Part shown: positions 1-8,382 of the stretch, one piece after another | Numbering within the stretch: the first letter of the stretch is position 1 | Layout of the letters: each line of letters starts with the position of its first letter | Source: Caldalkalibacillus thermarum | GTDB lineage: Bacteria; Bacillota; Bacilli; Caldalkalibacillales; Caldalkalibacillaceae | NCBI RefSeq assembly: GCF_014644735.1 | Contig: NZ_BMKZ01000010.1 | Span: forward strand, 10,041 to 74,040 | Direction: 5' to 3' | DNA length: 64,000 nt | Position numbers and translations under genes: made by a program | The notes under the pieces: generated by a model | The model's input: only the letters and a program-made list of their open reading frames with translations | Told to the model about the DNA's origin: nothing | The model's database searches: none

Positions 1-129
1 CACTGGGCTCAAGACCTGCCTTTCTGGGTAACCGGACCATTTCATCCAGCAGGATATTCCGCCACTTTCTGATCTGGGCCAGCCCATCTAGACGCTGGCG
101 GAGCCGGGCTCGAGACGGCACACTTTTGA

Positions 130-432
130 GCTGAAGGGCATATTGGGATTTTACCCGCACTTTCCATTCGGAAAAATGGAAAGTGTTTGCAGCGGAGGGA
201 GAGCTTCCGAGCGTTCCTTATTTCGCTATACAATCATAAGCCAAACGAGAATTTGATCGGGTTTTGGGCGCATGACCGGGAGGAGGTGGACGGGATTGCA
301 GAGTTTGTTGTTCGATATGGGGGCACCATCGACAGCGGTCCCTGGCAGTTCCCGATCAGTCCGACTTATTATGCGGTTTATTTTCAGGATCCTTGCGGAA
401 ACAAGTATGAAATGGTCCACCGATTAAATTGA
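130..432 (+). pseudogene. VOC (glyoxalase/bleomycin-resistance) family remnant
   Basis: The C-terminal half reads as a vicinal-oxygen-chelate protein: GFWAHDREEVDGIAEF, then a GGTIDSGPW turn, then YAVYFQDPCGNKYEMVH, where the Glu near the end is the usual metal ligand. It is open from about 187. The preceding stretch (EKWKVFAAEGELPSVPYFAI) lies in another frame and joins it only through a frameshift near 222-235; stop codons interrupt every frame further upstream. No start with a ribosome binding site is visible. I infer a decayed gene and not a short functional protein; sequencing indels are the alternative. Confidence 0.6.
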
Positions 433-497
433 TTCAGCACCCGTTGTTGCCCAGCCGAAACCTTTTCTTGCTGCTAGCTTCTTTTAGTGGATATCGG

Positions 498-1541
498 TTA
501 CGGTTTACGATTTTTGCGGGCAATTTCCCGCTTGACGGCCGGTGCCACTTTAGTACCCAGCAGTTCGATGGCACGCAACACTTTTTTGTGCGGCAGCGTG
601 CCGACGGTCAATTGCAGAAGGAAGCGATCGTGGCCGAAAATTTCATGCTGGAACAAGATTTTTTCGATCACCTGCTCAGGGCTGCCGACAAAATTGGCGC
701 CCCGTAAGGAAAGAGAGAATTCGAACTGCTCCCGGGTCAATGGCGGCCAACCGCGTTCCCGTCCCAGCCGATCCATCATCGTTTTAAACGCTGGAAATGC
801 AATGTCAGCTGCTTCCCGCGACGAATCGGCGAGAAAACCATGTGAATTGATACTGAGGCGTGGCGTTTCGTGCCCCGCCTTTTGCGCTGCCTCCCGGTGT
901 AATTGAGCAAAGGGGGCGAACCGTTCGGGCAGACCACCGATGATGCCCAGTGCCATCGGAAGACCGAGCATGCCTGCACGGACGGCCGACTCCGGGGTTC
1001 CTCCAACGGCTATCCAAACCGGAAGCGGATTTTGCAGAGGCCGCGGATAGATCCCTAGATTGTCCAGCGACGGACGATGCTTTCCCGCCCATGTGACCCG
1101 TTCGGATTCTCGCAGCTTGAGCAGCAGATCAAGCTTTTCTTCAAAAAGCTCGTCATAATCTTTCAGGTCGTAGCCAAAAAGGGGAAAGGATTCGATAAAC
1201 GAACCGCGGCCGACCATGATTTCAGCGCGGCCTTGAGTGAGCAGGTCCAAGGTGGCAAATTGTTGAAACACCCTCACCGGATCGTCAGAGCTTAAGACGT
1301 TTACTGCACTGGTCAACCGAATGCGTTTGGTGCGGGTCCCGGCAGCGGCAAGCACTACCGCTGGAGCCGATACGGTGTAGTCGGGACGATGATGTTCACC
1401 AATGCCGAACACATCCAGTCCGACTTGATCGGCTAGTTCAATTTCCTCCATCAAGTTTTGCAGCCGTTCCCCCGGGCTAATCAATTGACCGGTTTCCGGA
1501 TCAACCGTCCGTTCTCCAAATGTGTAAATGCCGATTTCCAT
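498..1541 (-). CDS. LLM-class flavin-dependent oxidoreductase
   Basis: A 347-residue protein of the luciferase-like monooxygenase fold. The N-terminus ([10 protein letters not shown]), the [15 protein letters not shown] segment, the [20 protein letters not shown] segment and the [16 protein letters not shown] loop match the subfamily typified by structure 2I7G (Atu2307-like). Members use a reduced flavin to oxidise unknown substrates in the cytoplasm, so the substrate here is unknown. The start is fixed by an AAAGGAGG-type site just upstream on the minus strand. It stands alone: the neighbour upstream is a VOC remnant and the next minus-strand gene is about 270 bp away. Confidence 0.85.
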   Translation of the reverse strand: MEIGIYTFGERTVDPETGQLISPGERLQNLMEEIELADQVGLDVFGIGEHHRPDYTVSAPAVVLAAAGTRTKRIRLTSAVNVLSSDDPVRVFQQFATLDLLTQGRAEIMVGRGSFIESFPLFGYDLKDYDELFEEKLDLLLKLRESERVTWAGKHRPSLDNLGIYPRPLQNPLPVWIAVGGTPESAVRAGMLGLPMALGIIGGLPERFAPFAQLHREAAQKAGHETPRLSINSHGFLADSSREAADIAFPAFKTMMDRLGRERGWPPLTREQFEFSLSLRGANFVGSPEQVIEKILFQHEIFGHDRFLLQLTVGTLPHKKVLRAIELLGTKVAPAVKREIARKNRKP

Positions 1542-1815
1542 TCGTTGACCCCTCCTTTGATTACTGTTCGTTCATAGTTAGATTTAACTTATCTTATTTA
1601 TTCGACGTCAGGCAATAAAAAGGGCTTAAGGCAGCAATCGCCTTTCCTCAAGGGTGTTTTGCTATGGATGGGAAGTTCGTTTCGGACAATTTTATTGTAA
1701 GAAAAATTTAGCTGACAAGGAAGACGAGACGCCCCAAGATTTTTCCCTAATTTGCTTATGGAGAGGGAATGCTGGTGCTTAAATTGCAAGAATAAATGCA
1801 ACAACTCCCTAAATT

Positions 1816-2406
1816 TTAAGCATAGGGTTGATCGTTTTCGATCCAGATTGTTTTCTTTTCCACAGGCGTTCTAGTCCGTAGCGGTGGTTCAATATCGGGG
1901 TAACCGAGATAAATAAAGCCCATCAGTTCATCTTCTTCCTTTAAACCGAACAATGCCTTCATTTTCGGATGATAAGCAGGTTTTCCGGTGCGCCATATCG
2001 CACCCAGTCCTAAAGCATGAGCGGTGAGAAGCATATTTTGGATCGCCGCACTGACAGCTGCTTGTTCTTCTATTTTCTCGACATTGGGTTTCGCAACTGC
2101 TGGCGTACAAGCAACAGCAATGATGACCGGGGCCCGGAAGGCTTTTGCTTCTGCCCGTTTTAGTTTCTCCCGGTTTTGGGGTGTGTCTGGATCCTCCATT
2201 CCCTCTTTGGCAATCTCAGCCAGTATGCGCCCCAAAGGACGCCTGCCTTCTCCAGTCAGCACGAAAAATTTCCATGGTTCGGTCATATGGTGATTGGGAG
2301 CCCAGCTGGCCGCCTCCAATATTTTTTCAATCTTGTCCTTCTCCACCAGGTCCGGTTTCACCTTGCCAATACTGCGCCGGGTACGAATAGCTTTGAGTAC
2401 GTCCAT
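1816..2406 (-). CDS. Nitroreductase family protein
   Basis: A compact FMN-dependent nitroreductase-fold protein of about 196 residues. The FMN-phosphate-binding RTRRSIGK segment is at the N-terminus, NHHMTEPWKFFVLTG follows near residue 40, and the GLGAIWRTG loop is in the second half. Such enzymes transfer hydride from NAD(P)H to nitro, quinone or enone acceptors; the physiological substrate is not evident. Two in-frame ATGs lie six bases apart. The GAGGTG site is only 1 nt from the outer ATG (2412) but 7 nt from the inner one, so I place the start at 2406. The last helix ends normally. Confidence 0.85.
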   Translation of the reverse strand: MDVLKAIRTRRSIGKVKPDLVEKDKIEKILEAASWAPNHHMTEPWKFFVLTGEGRRPLGRILAEIAKEGMEDPDTPQNREKLKRAEAKAFRAPVIIAVACTPAVAKPNVEKIEEQAAVSAAIQNMLLTAHALGLGAIWRTGKPAYHPKMKALFGLKEEDELMGFIYLGYPDIEPPLRTRTPVEKKTIWIENDQPYA

Positions 2407-2442
2407 CACCATTCACCTCACAAAATGGCTTTTGTTTTATCA

Positions 2443-2673
2443 TCAGGACAACTTCCAGTAGGAGAGTATAATCATGGCCATGATAAGGGCCAAAAACGTA
2501 AACAGCAGAATCTGTAAAAACGGTGAATGCACACGTCTGGTTTTTGTTTGTTTGCGCCTCCGCCCGTGTTTGGTATGCCGCGGAGGAAGTGAACTTGATT
2601 CTTTTGGTTGAGTATATCCCTGATGTGGCTTGCTTATCCCTTCAAAAGATGAATGCTGCCTTTTGACTTCCAT
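2443..2673 (-). CDS. Small YpbE-like protein with basic N-terminus and C-terminal membrane anchor
   Basis: About 76 residues: a hydrophilic basic stretch (SLPPRHTKHGRRRKQTKTRR) followed by one strong membrane helix (ILLFTFLALIMAMIIL) and an abrupt stop. An AAAGGGTG site precedes the ATG at 2673. It lies directly downstream of ypbD, where B. subtilis carries ypbE, a LysM protein whose N-terminus has the same basic-plus-membrane-helix design. The LysM half is absent here and no LysM sequence follows the stop. I infer a naturally shortened YpbE. Confidence that it is translated is moderate. Confidence 0.5.
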   Translation of the reverse strand: MEVKRQHSSFEGISKPHQGYTQPKESSSLPPRHTKHGRRRKQTKTRRVHSPFLQILLFTFLALIMAMIILSYWKLS

Positions 2674-2778
2674 TGTATATAACACCCTTTATGTGGTTAC
2701 TGCCATTCACAATCAGTTGTATTTTGCCCCTTTAACATTCGGCACTGCTGCCCAAAATCCTCTTTTTTTCGACACCCG

Positions 2779-3360
2779 TTATTCTTTGTGAAACAGACGG
2801 TAACGCAACATGACGCCCAATGTAAAATCAATGGCAAAGTGGGCCGTAAATACAGCCCAAAAACTTCCGGTCCACTCATATAACCCGCCAAACCCAAAAC
2901 TGATCACAATGACCAGCAAGGCATACAGCCATTGATTAAAATAGCGAAAATGGATAAGCGCAAACATTAAGCTGGCCCAAAACCAGCCCAATAAATTTTG
3001 AAGGACGGCCCTGAACAACCATTCCTCAACCAAGGCAACACCTACTGCGATCAAGGCGATTTGCCATACATTGACGTCTCGGAATAAACGCTCATTAACA
3101 CCGCCATCATCAAAGTATGATTTGGGCACAAATCTCATTAACACGAAATCAATGAGCAGCACAATGGCAGCAAATCCTAGGCCTGCTGCAACCGCAAACA
3201 AAAGCCGCTCAGTATGAAACAGATCAGTCAAGAAAACCTTCCGCCGCAGAAAAAAGTGATAGAGGATGAGTCCGGCCACCAGCAGAATGCCCTGGGTTAG
3301 GACAAGATTAAGATATAATGTGCGGTTGTCCATTTGTTCCAACATATCGCGCTTGTTCAT
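2779..3360 (-). CDS. ypbD: CPBP-family intramembrane glutamic endopeptidase (YpbD-like)
   Basis: A 193-residue polytopic membrane protein. The diagnostic EExxxR motif appears as EEWLFR in VEEWLFRAVLQN, and the second motif appears as ALIHFRYFNQW (FxxxH). These residues form the active site of Rce1/CPBP-type intramembrane proteases; in bacteria they are linked to bacteriocin self-immunity or protein maturation, and the target here is unknown. It starts one base after the recQ stop, so the two are almost certainly co-transcribed, as recS and ypbD are in B. subtilis. Several hydrophobic helices span residues 12-190. Confidence 0.85.
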   Translation of the reverse strand: MNKRDMLEQMDNRTLYLNLVLTQGILLVAGLILYHFFLRRKVFLTDLFHTERLLFAVAAGLGFAAIVLLIDFVLMRFVPKSYFDDGGVNERLFRDVNVWQIALIAVGVALVEEWLFRAVLQNLLGWFWASLMFALIHFRYFNQWLYALLVIVISFGFGGLYEWTGSFWAVFTAHFAIDFTLGVMLRYRLFHKE

Positions 3361-3361
3361 G

Positions 3362-4984
3362 TTAATCTGCTCCTTCGACTGGCCACAGCCGCCTGACTTT
3401 TTCTTGCCAGGTTAACGCATGAGCCCGGGACGTGCGACATGGATTTTCCACGTCCGTCCAAATCACGTCAGAGGCGAGGCCGCAATGATCACAACAGCTC
3501 TCAGGCTTAATACTTTGTTCTCTAAAGGATTGCTGATGGGGGTGGGCAAAATAGTCCAGGATAAACCGGCGCCTGCAATTGGGACGCTTCAGATTTAGCC
3601 AGTGATACATATGCTGAATCTTTTTCAGCTTATGTCGCCTTAAGACCTCCAATGTCTTTCTTATCTGCTCCCTGAGCTCAGGTGTTACTTGTCCTGTAAC
3701 AGCGACAGGCTGCTGTTCTTTAAACCGCTGGAAACGGCACACCTCCAGCTGTTCCAGATAAAACAGGGCCGTCTCCAGCGCTTGGGCTGAACAACCCACT
3801 TGTTCACACAGTTTAACAAAAGGCACAAGAAGGTCTTTTCCAAAATAATAGTCAAAAAGTGTGAACAGGCGCTGCAAATGGGATTCCTGCAGATATTCCT
3901 GCTCAACAAAATGATAGGGAATCTGTTTATCTCCTTCTTGGACAAGCACGTAAGAGAGCCCTCTCTCTCCATCACGGCTGGCACGGCCCATTTCCTGCAC
4001 ATAGCTTTCCAAGTTAGGTGGAAAATGATAATGAATGACAAAGCGGATGTCAGGCTTATTAATCCCCATCCCAAAGGCACTGGTGGCGCAAATCAGCCGC
4101 AAGTCACCCTGGAGGAATTGATGTTGGATCTTCTGCCGCTCATCACTGCTCATTCCCCCGTGATAATAGGCCACATCATGAATCCCTCTGGAGATCAACG
4201 TCTGGCAGACCTCTTCCGCTTTTTGGCGGGAAGAAAAATAAATCATCCCGGGATCATGCCGTTTTTGCAAAAAGTTCTCGATTTTGGCCAGTTTCTCCGC
4301 TTCTCCATTCACCTTTTCTACATAGATGGCAATATTGGGCCGGTCAACACTGTAAATAAAAGTCTGAGGGTCGACCAGTCTTAAACAGCGACAGATATCC
4401 TCCACCACTTCCCTGGTCGCTGTGGCGGTGAGTGCCAAACAGGGTGGCCGTCCAAGCACCTCCCTTACATCGGCCAGCTTCAAATAATCAGTACGAAAAT
4501 CATGCCCCCACTGGGATATGCAGTGAGCCTCATCCACCACAAACAGGGCTATATGCAGCTGTTTTAAATGGTGTAGAAGTTGGTGGTTTTGAATCCCTTC
4601 CGGGGATACATACAGCAAACGATAGCGGTGAAGATCCCTTAGGATCAGCTGACGTTCAGACAAGGATAGCCCGCTGTGCAGCGCCATCACATCTTTGCGC
4701 CCTTGCAGCCGGGCTTCACGCAGTTGATCTTCCATCAATGAAATTAACGGTGTGATCACCACCGTTAAGCCGGACAACACAAAGGAAGGAAGCTGGTAAC
4801 ATAATGATTTTCCTCCTCCGGTCGATTTAACAACCAGTGTATCGTTCCCGCTCAGAACTGAGCAGATAATCTCACGCTGGCCATGACGAAATGACCGGTA
4901 TCCGAAATGAACCTGCAAAAGCTGTTCAAGATTAACCTTTTCCTCCCCGTAGTTCATCGTTTCCCTGTGGCTCCCCTGTTTCAT
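3362..4984 (-). CDS. recS: RecQ-family DNA helicase, short RecS type
   Basis: A 540-residue ATP-dependent 3'-5' DNA helicase. Motif I is STGGGKSLCYQLP, motif II is DEAHCISQWGHDFR, and the C-terminal helicase lobe has ATSAFGMGINKPDIR and MGRASRDG (motif VI). After the RecA-like lobes comes the RecQ zinc-binding subdomain with NCRRRFILDYF and CCDHC. There is no HRDC domain, so it is the short RecS form and not full-length RecQ. The start overlaps the end of ypbB; GGGAG lies 6 nt before the ATG at 4984, and a second in-frame ATG with AGGG upstream is at 4957. Co-transcribed with ypbB and ypbD. Confidence 0.92.
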   Translation of the reverse strand: MKQGSHRETMNYGEEKVNLEQLLQVHFGYRSFRHGQREIICSVLSGNDTLVVKSTGGGKSLCYQLPSFVLSGLTVVITPLISLMEDQLREARLQGRKDVMALHSGLSLSERQLILRDLHRYRLLYVSPEGIQNHQLLHHLKQLHIALFVVDEAHCISQWGHDFRTDYLKLADVREVLGRPPCLALTATATREVVEDICRCLRLVDPQTFIYSVDRPNIAIYVEKVNGEAEKLAKIENFLQKRHDPGMIYFSSRQKAEEVCQTLISRGIHDVAYYHGGMSSDERQKIQHQFLQGDLRLICATSAFGMGINKPDIRFVIHYHFPPNLESYVQEMGRASRDGERGLSYVLVQEGDKQIPYHFVEQEYLQESHLQRLFTLFDYYFGKDLLVPFVKLCEQVGCSAQALETALFYLEQLEVCRFQRFKEQQPVAVTGQVTPELREQIRKTLEVLRRHKLKKIQHMYHWLNLKRPNCRRRFILDYFAHPHQQSFREQSIKPESCCDHCGLASDVIWTDVENPCRTSRAHALTWQEKVRRLWPVEGAD

Positions 4985-6038
4985 GCTCCTCTCCCTTTAC
5001 CAAAGCAAGGCGAATCTGAAAGTAGGAGATATCGTCAGGCAAATGTTCTTTAATAGGGCGTATCCTTTTGGTTTGCAGCCGTTTACTGACCTGCCTGACC
5101 GCCTTCATCACATCATCAGAAATAAATTGCCTGTAGTCAAAATCAGGATTGTGAATGGCAATATCGATCACATGATCCTCAATTGTGCTTTGTTTTAACC
5201 CTCTCAAGTTTGCTATCTCCTCCAGTGTATGCCCACGCCGAAGCAGCCGATAGGTTTCAAGAGCCGACTGCATCAGGCCGGCCTCTTCCCGCCGGTTCTC
5301 CTCAGTCAGCCGGGTAAAAAGAGTGGCTCTCTTTTGACTGAGCATATACAATGTGGCCGCCGCCTGCAAGGTATAAATCCGCACGAACACCTCCGGAATC
5401 CCGTAGCGGTGTTCCAGCTGTTTATATGTATACCCCGCCACCTTGTACCCGCTCAAGCGGTCCAAAAGCAAATGGGCCAGCAGATCATCATCGAACTCAG
5501 ACAAATGTTGGGTGAGCGAATGCACCCACTCCCTGGCAAAATGGTGTTTATCTTTGATGCCTTTCCAGAATGATTTAACCCAAATTTGAATGTGCATATC
5601 ACTGATTGCTGGCTGGTAACGGGCAGCACCAGCCAAATAATAGGAAATCACCTGACCCAACAGTTGAAACCTGCCCCAAAAGCGGCGGATGTCCTGCATT
5701 GTTCGCCCGGTTTGTTTCCATTTGAAGGCGCGCTCAAAAAAACGGAGATTGGTCAATTGCTGCTTTAACCCTGACCGCGCAGCCTTAGTCACAAGAAAAC
5801 GGTCTTTTTCTTGCCTGGATAGGTAACCTGCTAAACTTAAACAGGACACAGTCCGGTCATAATCGTGGCGGCTTAAGTCCTGAAGCAGCCCATAGAAAGC
5901 ACTAAATCCGAATAATTCAGCATCTTGGATGGCTTGTGTGCTTTTGCGGCCCGTTAAAATATGATAACAACTGGACACCGTCCGTTCTCCGTTTAGCTGC
6001 TGGAGCATATACAAGAGCAGCACATCCAATCCTTTCAC
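4932..6038 (-). CDS. ypbB: YpbB-like helix-turn-helix protein
   Basis: About 368 residues. The C-terminal 90 residues form an HTH_40-type domain (RRGHTLEEIANLRGLKQSTIEDHV), which resembles the RQC winged helix of full-length RecQ. The N-terminal part is helical and without a known motif. It overlaps the following recQ gene, the conserved ypbB-recS order of Bacillus. This suggests that the two proteins act together, with YpbB supplying the DNA-binding module the short RecQ lacks (inference). The open frame reaches a TTG at 6062, but the GTG at 6038 preceded by GAGAGGG is the better start. Confidence 0.85.
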   Translation of the reverse strand: MKGLDVLLLYMLQQLNGERTVSSCYHILTGRKSTQAIQDAELFGFSAFYGLLQDLSRHDYDRTVSCLSLAGYLSRQEKDRFLVTKAARSGLKQQLTNLRFFERAFKWKQTGRTMQDIRRFWGRFQLLGQVISYYLAGAARYQPAISDMHIQIWVKSFWKGIKDKHHFAREWVHSLTQHLSEFDDDLLAHLLLDRLSGYKVAGYTYKQLEHRYGIPEVFVRIYTLQAAATLYMLSQKRATLFTRLTEENRREEAGLMQSALETYRLLRRGHTLEEIANLRGLKQSTIEDHVIDIAIHNPDFDYRQFISDDVMKAVRQVSKRLQTKRIRPIKEHLPDDISYFQIRLALVKGEEHETGEPQGNDELRGGKG

Positions 6039-6114
6039 CCACTCACACCCTCTCCATCCCAAAGCCTGCTCTAATATTTTACCATGTTCTGGACAAAGCG
6101 GTCAGAAGTAAAAC

Positions 6115-6143
6115 TTTTCATTCCAATTTCTCCTTGTTATAAT
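6115..6143 (+). promoter_or_regulatory. Candidate sigma-A promoter of ppa
   Basis: A perfect TATAAT (6138-6143) lies 17 nt from a weak -35, TTTTCA (6115-6120). It is 49 bp before the pyrophosphatase start. Read from sequence only. Confidence 0.5.
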
Positions 6144-6191
6144 GAACTTATCCTACATAACAAACGATAAAGACAGAAAGGGGCTCAACAA

Positions 6192-6683
6192 ATGGCAGAG
6201 AATCGAATAGTGGATGCCTTTATTGAAATTCCGACTGGAAGCCAAAACAAATATGAGTACGATAAGGAGCGAGGGGTTTTCCGCCTAGACCGTGTGTTGT
6301 ACTCTCCCATGCATTATCCCACCGAGTATGGCTATTTGGAAAACACCTTGGCCCGCGACGGCGATCCCCTGGATATCTTGGTCCTGACCACTTTCCCAAC
6401 CTTTCCCGGCTGCGTCATCCGCTCCCGTGTCATCGGGGTGCTGATCATGTCTGATGACAAAGGTGAAGACGAAAAACTCCTTGCTGTACCTGCCGATGAT
6501 CCGCGCTGGGATGAGGTGAAGTCGCTGGACGATGTACCCAGCCACATTTTAAAAGAAATTGAGCATTTCTTTAAAGTATACAAAGACCTGGAAAACAAAA
6601 AAACCAACATCGTGGGCTGGGAAGGGGTCGAAAAAGCAAACGAACTGATCGATGACGCCCTGGCCCGCTACAACAATCAATAA
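6192..6683 (+). CDS. ppa: Inorganic pyrophosphatase, family I
   Basis: A 163-residue soluble pyrophosphatase that hydrolyses PPi to two phosphates and so drives biosynthetic reactions. The family signature DGDPLDILVL is intact, with its three catalytic Asp residues. Upstream are IEIPTGSQNKYEYDKE (substrate-binding Glu/Lys) and YPTEYGYLENT. Length is typical. AAAGGGG lies 9 nt before the ATG. Most Bacillus species use the unrelated family II (manganese) enzyme, so a family I enzyme is a mild taxonomic marker for thermophilic relatives. It is transcribed alone, with a terminator following. Confidence 0.95.
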   Translation: MAENRIVDAFIEIPTGSQNKYEYDKERGVFRLDRVLYSPMHYPTEYGYLENTLARDGDPLDILVLTTFPTFPGCVIRSRVIGVLIMSDDKGEDEKLLAVPADDPRWDEVKSLDDVPSHILKEIEHFFKVYKDLENKKTNIVGWEGVEKANELIDDALARYNNQ

Positions 6684-6711
6684 GCTCTCGTTTTGCTTGA
6701 TTTCACACTCT

Positions 6712-6744
6712 GTTCCGGCTCATTAGCAGCCGGAACTTTCATTT
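6712..6744 (+). terminator. Rho-independent terminator after ppa
   Basis: A 9-bp stem (GTTCCGGCT pairing with AGCCGGAAC, loop of 7) is followed by a T-rich tail (TTTCATTTT). Confidence 0.75.
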
Positions 6745-6809
6745 TGGCCAGGACGGCTGCCACTGAACACCCTTGTAAGAAGTTGTCAGAAAAAAATCAA
6801 AAAAAGTAA

Positions 6810-6839
6810 TTGACTTTTCTTGCGGTACCGTGATAAATT
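6810..6839 (+). promoter_or_regulatory. Candidate promoter of the serine T-box operon
   Basis: TTGACT (6810-6815), an 18-nt spacer and TAAATT (6834-6839), about 40 nt before the first paired bases of the T-box leader. Confidence 0.45.
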
Positions 6840-6879
6840 TAGTATTAAAATTTACATCGTTAAAAAATATCACACAAGA

Positions 6880-7158
6880 CAATGAAGGAGATTGATATAG
6901 ACACAGGGTATCTGCAGAGAGCCGATGGTTGCTGCGAATCGGTGGTACCTGTCTATATCTGAGCACTCCGGAGTCGATAGGCCGAACCCGCTGGTAACCT
7001 AACCCGCTGGTAGTAGGTCTATCCGGCACAGCACCGTTATCTGCGTCTGGTATCTTACCAGCCGAGGCATGTATCGTGAGGTGCATGCGAATGAGGGTGG
7101 TACCGCGAAGGTGTGCACAAGCCTTTCGTCCCTTAACCAAAGGGGTGAAAGGTTTTTT
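6880..7158 (+). promoter_or_regulatory. T-box riboswitch, probably tRNA-Ser responsive
   Basis: The conserved T-box sequence AGGGTGGTACCGCG is at 7094-7107. It is followed by a terminator helix (CCTTTC...GAAAGG, 7122-7152) and T6. Stem I is visible: GATATAGACA (6894-6903) pairs with TGTCTATATC (6950-6959), its distal part carries the AGAGAGCC element, and GGAG (6887-6890) closes with CTCC (6966-6969). The unpaired 3' side of the loop between these helices reads TGAGCA. I take AGC (6962-6964), followed by the usual purine, as a serine specifier. This fits the downstream serine-synthesis genes. The antiterminator UGGN base is U. A 12-bp direct repeat (ACCCGCTGGTA-type, about 6987 and 7003) lies in the central stems. 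Confidence 0.9.
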
Positions 7159-7230
7159 ATTTAAACGCTTTCAATCTGCATGACCAAGCTGCATGACCAA
7201 GGTGAGAGATAGGAAAGGAGAGAAACTCAA

Positions 7231-8382
7231 ATGTTACCCGATTACCAACTGTTACGCATCCCTGGCCCCACGCCCATTCCGCCCAGTGTACAACGGGCCA
7301 TGAGCCAGCCTATGGTGGGGCATCGCAGTGCATCATTTCAAGAACTGCTGTCCAGAGTAGCTCCCCGCTTGAAACCTTTGTTCGGGACAAAGCAGGACGT
7401 CCTGATTTTGACCGGCAGTGGCACCCTGGCCCTGGAAGCCGCTGTGGTCAATGCTCTGGATGAAGGTGAAGCAGCCCTTGTGCTGGTTACCGGGGCCTTT
7501 GGTGACCGTTTCCGCAAAATGTGCCAAACTTATGGCCTAGACACCTATGTGATTGAAAGTGAATGGGGGCGTGCCTTTGATGTGGAAGAGGTGGAAAACT
7601 TCCTTCGCCAGCACCCCCACATCAAAGCTGTCTTTGCAACTTACTGTGAAACATCTACAGCAGTGCTTAATCCCATCTGGGAACTGGCCAAAGTGATTCA
7701 GCAAAACTCGGACGCCCTGTTTATCGTCGATGCCGTCTCTTGTTTAGGCGCCGTTGAGACGAAAATGGATGAATGGGGAATTGACATTCTGGTTACAGGT
7801 TCCCAAAAAGCCTTAATGTTGCCTGCCGGATTGGCTTTCGCAGCGATTAGTGAAAAAGGTTGGCATAAGGTGCAACATAACCGGCGTCCCCGCTTTTACC
7901 TTGATCTCAGCCGTTATCAACAGAGTTTAAGTGATCATGCCACACCTTTTACACCTGCTGTATCCCTTGTCATGGGTTTGGAACAGGCACTCAACTTAAT
8001 CGAAGAAGAGGGATTGGAGCAGGTCATCAAGCGTCACCAAGTGCTGAAAGAAATGACCAGGCAAGCTTTTAAAGCCTTGTCCTTACCCCTTTTAACTTCG
8101 GATAAGGACGCATCACCCACTGTGACCGCCGTCCGGCCCAGCCAGTTTAGAGCTGATGACCTCCGGTCCTTGCTGAGAAAAAAGTTTGGGCTGACATTGG
8201 CAGGCGGCCAGCAAAAATTAAAAGGGGAAATTTTCCGGGTTGGACATATGGGCTACTGCTCCCCGTTAGATGTTTTGCAAACCATTGCCGCCATTGAAGT
8301 GGGGCTTAAGCAGTTAGGAATGGAAATCAAGCTAGGCCAAGGAACACAAGCAGCAGAGGAGGTTCTGATTCATGACCTATAA
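7231..8382 (+). CDS. Class V PLP aminotransferase (alanine-glyoxylate / phosphoserine aminotransferase-like)
   Basis: A 383-residue fold-type I PLP enzyme of the alanine-glyoxylate/serine-pyruvate aminotransferase family. The N-terminal IPGPTPIPPSVQ and MVGHRS, the PLP-phosphate loop LTGSGTLALEA, FIVDAVSCLG (PLP Asp) and the Schiff-base lysine in TGSQKALMLPAG are all present. It overlaps serA by 11 bp and follows a serine-type T-box, so its probable job is the phosphohydroxypyruvate to phosphoserine step in place of a classical SerC. That substrate is inferred from context; glyoxylate or pyruvate transamination is the alternative. AGGAAAGGAG precedes the ATG. Confidence 0.9.
   Translation: MLPDYQLLRIPGPTPIPPSVQRAMSQPMVGHRSASFQELLSRVAPRLKPLFGTKQDVLILTGSGTLALEAAVVNALDEGEAALVLVTGAFGDRFRKMCQTYGLDTYVIESEWGRAFDVEEVENFLRQHPHIKAVFATYCETSTAVLNPIWELAKVIQQNSDALFIVDAVSCLGAVETKMDEWGIDILVTGSQKALMLPAGLAFAAISEKGWHKVQHNRRPRFYLDLSRYQQSLSDHATPFTPAVSLVMGLEQALNLIEEEGLEQVIKRHQVLKEMTRQAFKALSLPLLTSDKDASPTVTAVRPSQFRADDLRSLLRKKFGLTLAGGQQKLKGEIFRVGHMGYCSPLDVLQTIAAIEVGLKQLGMEIKLGQGTQAAEEVLIHDL

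Noticed and set aside
487-906. 139-codon plus-strand frame opposite the LLM oxidoreductase
   Set aside because: Antisense shadow of a conserved enzyme; composition (Arg/Ser/Cys-rich) is not protein-like.
3800-4384. 194-codon plus-strand open frame inside recQ
   Set aside because: It is antisense to a fully conserved helicase and has no domain resemblance or RBS.
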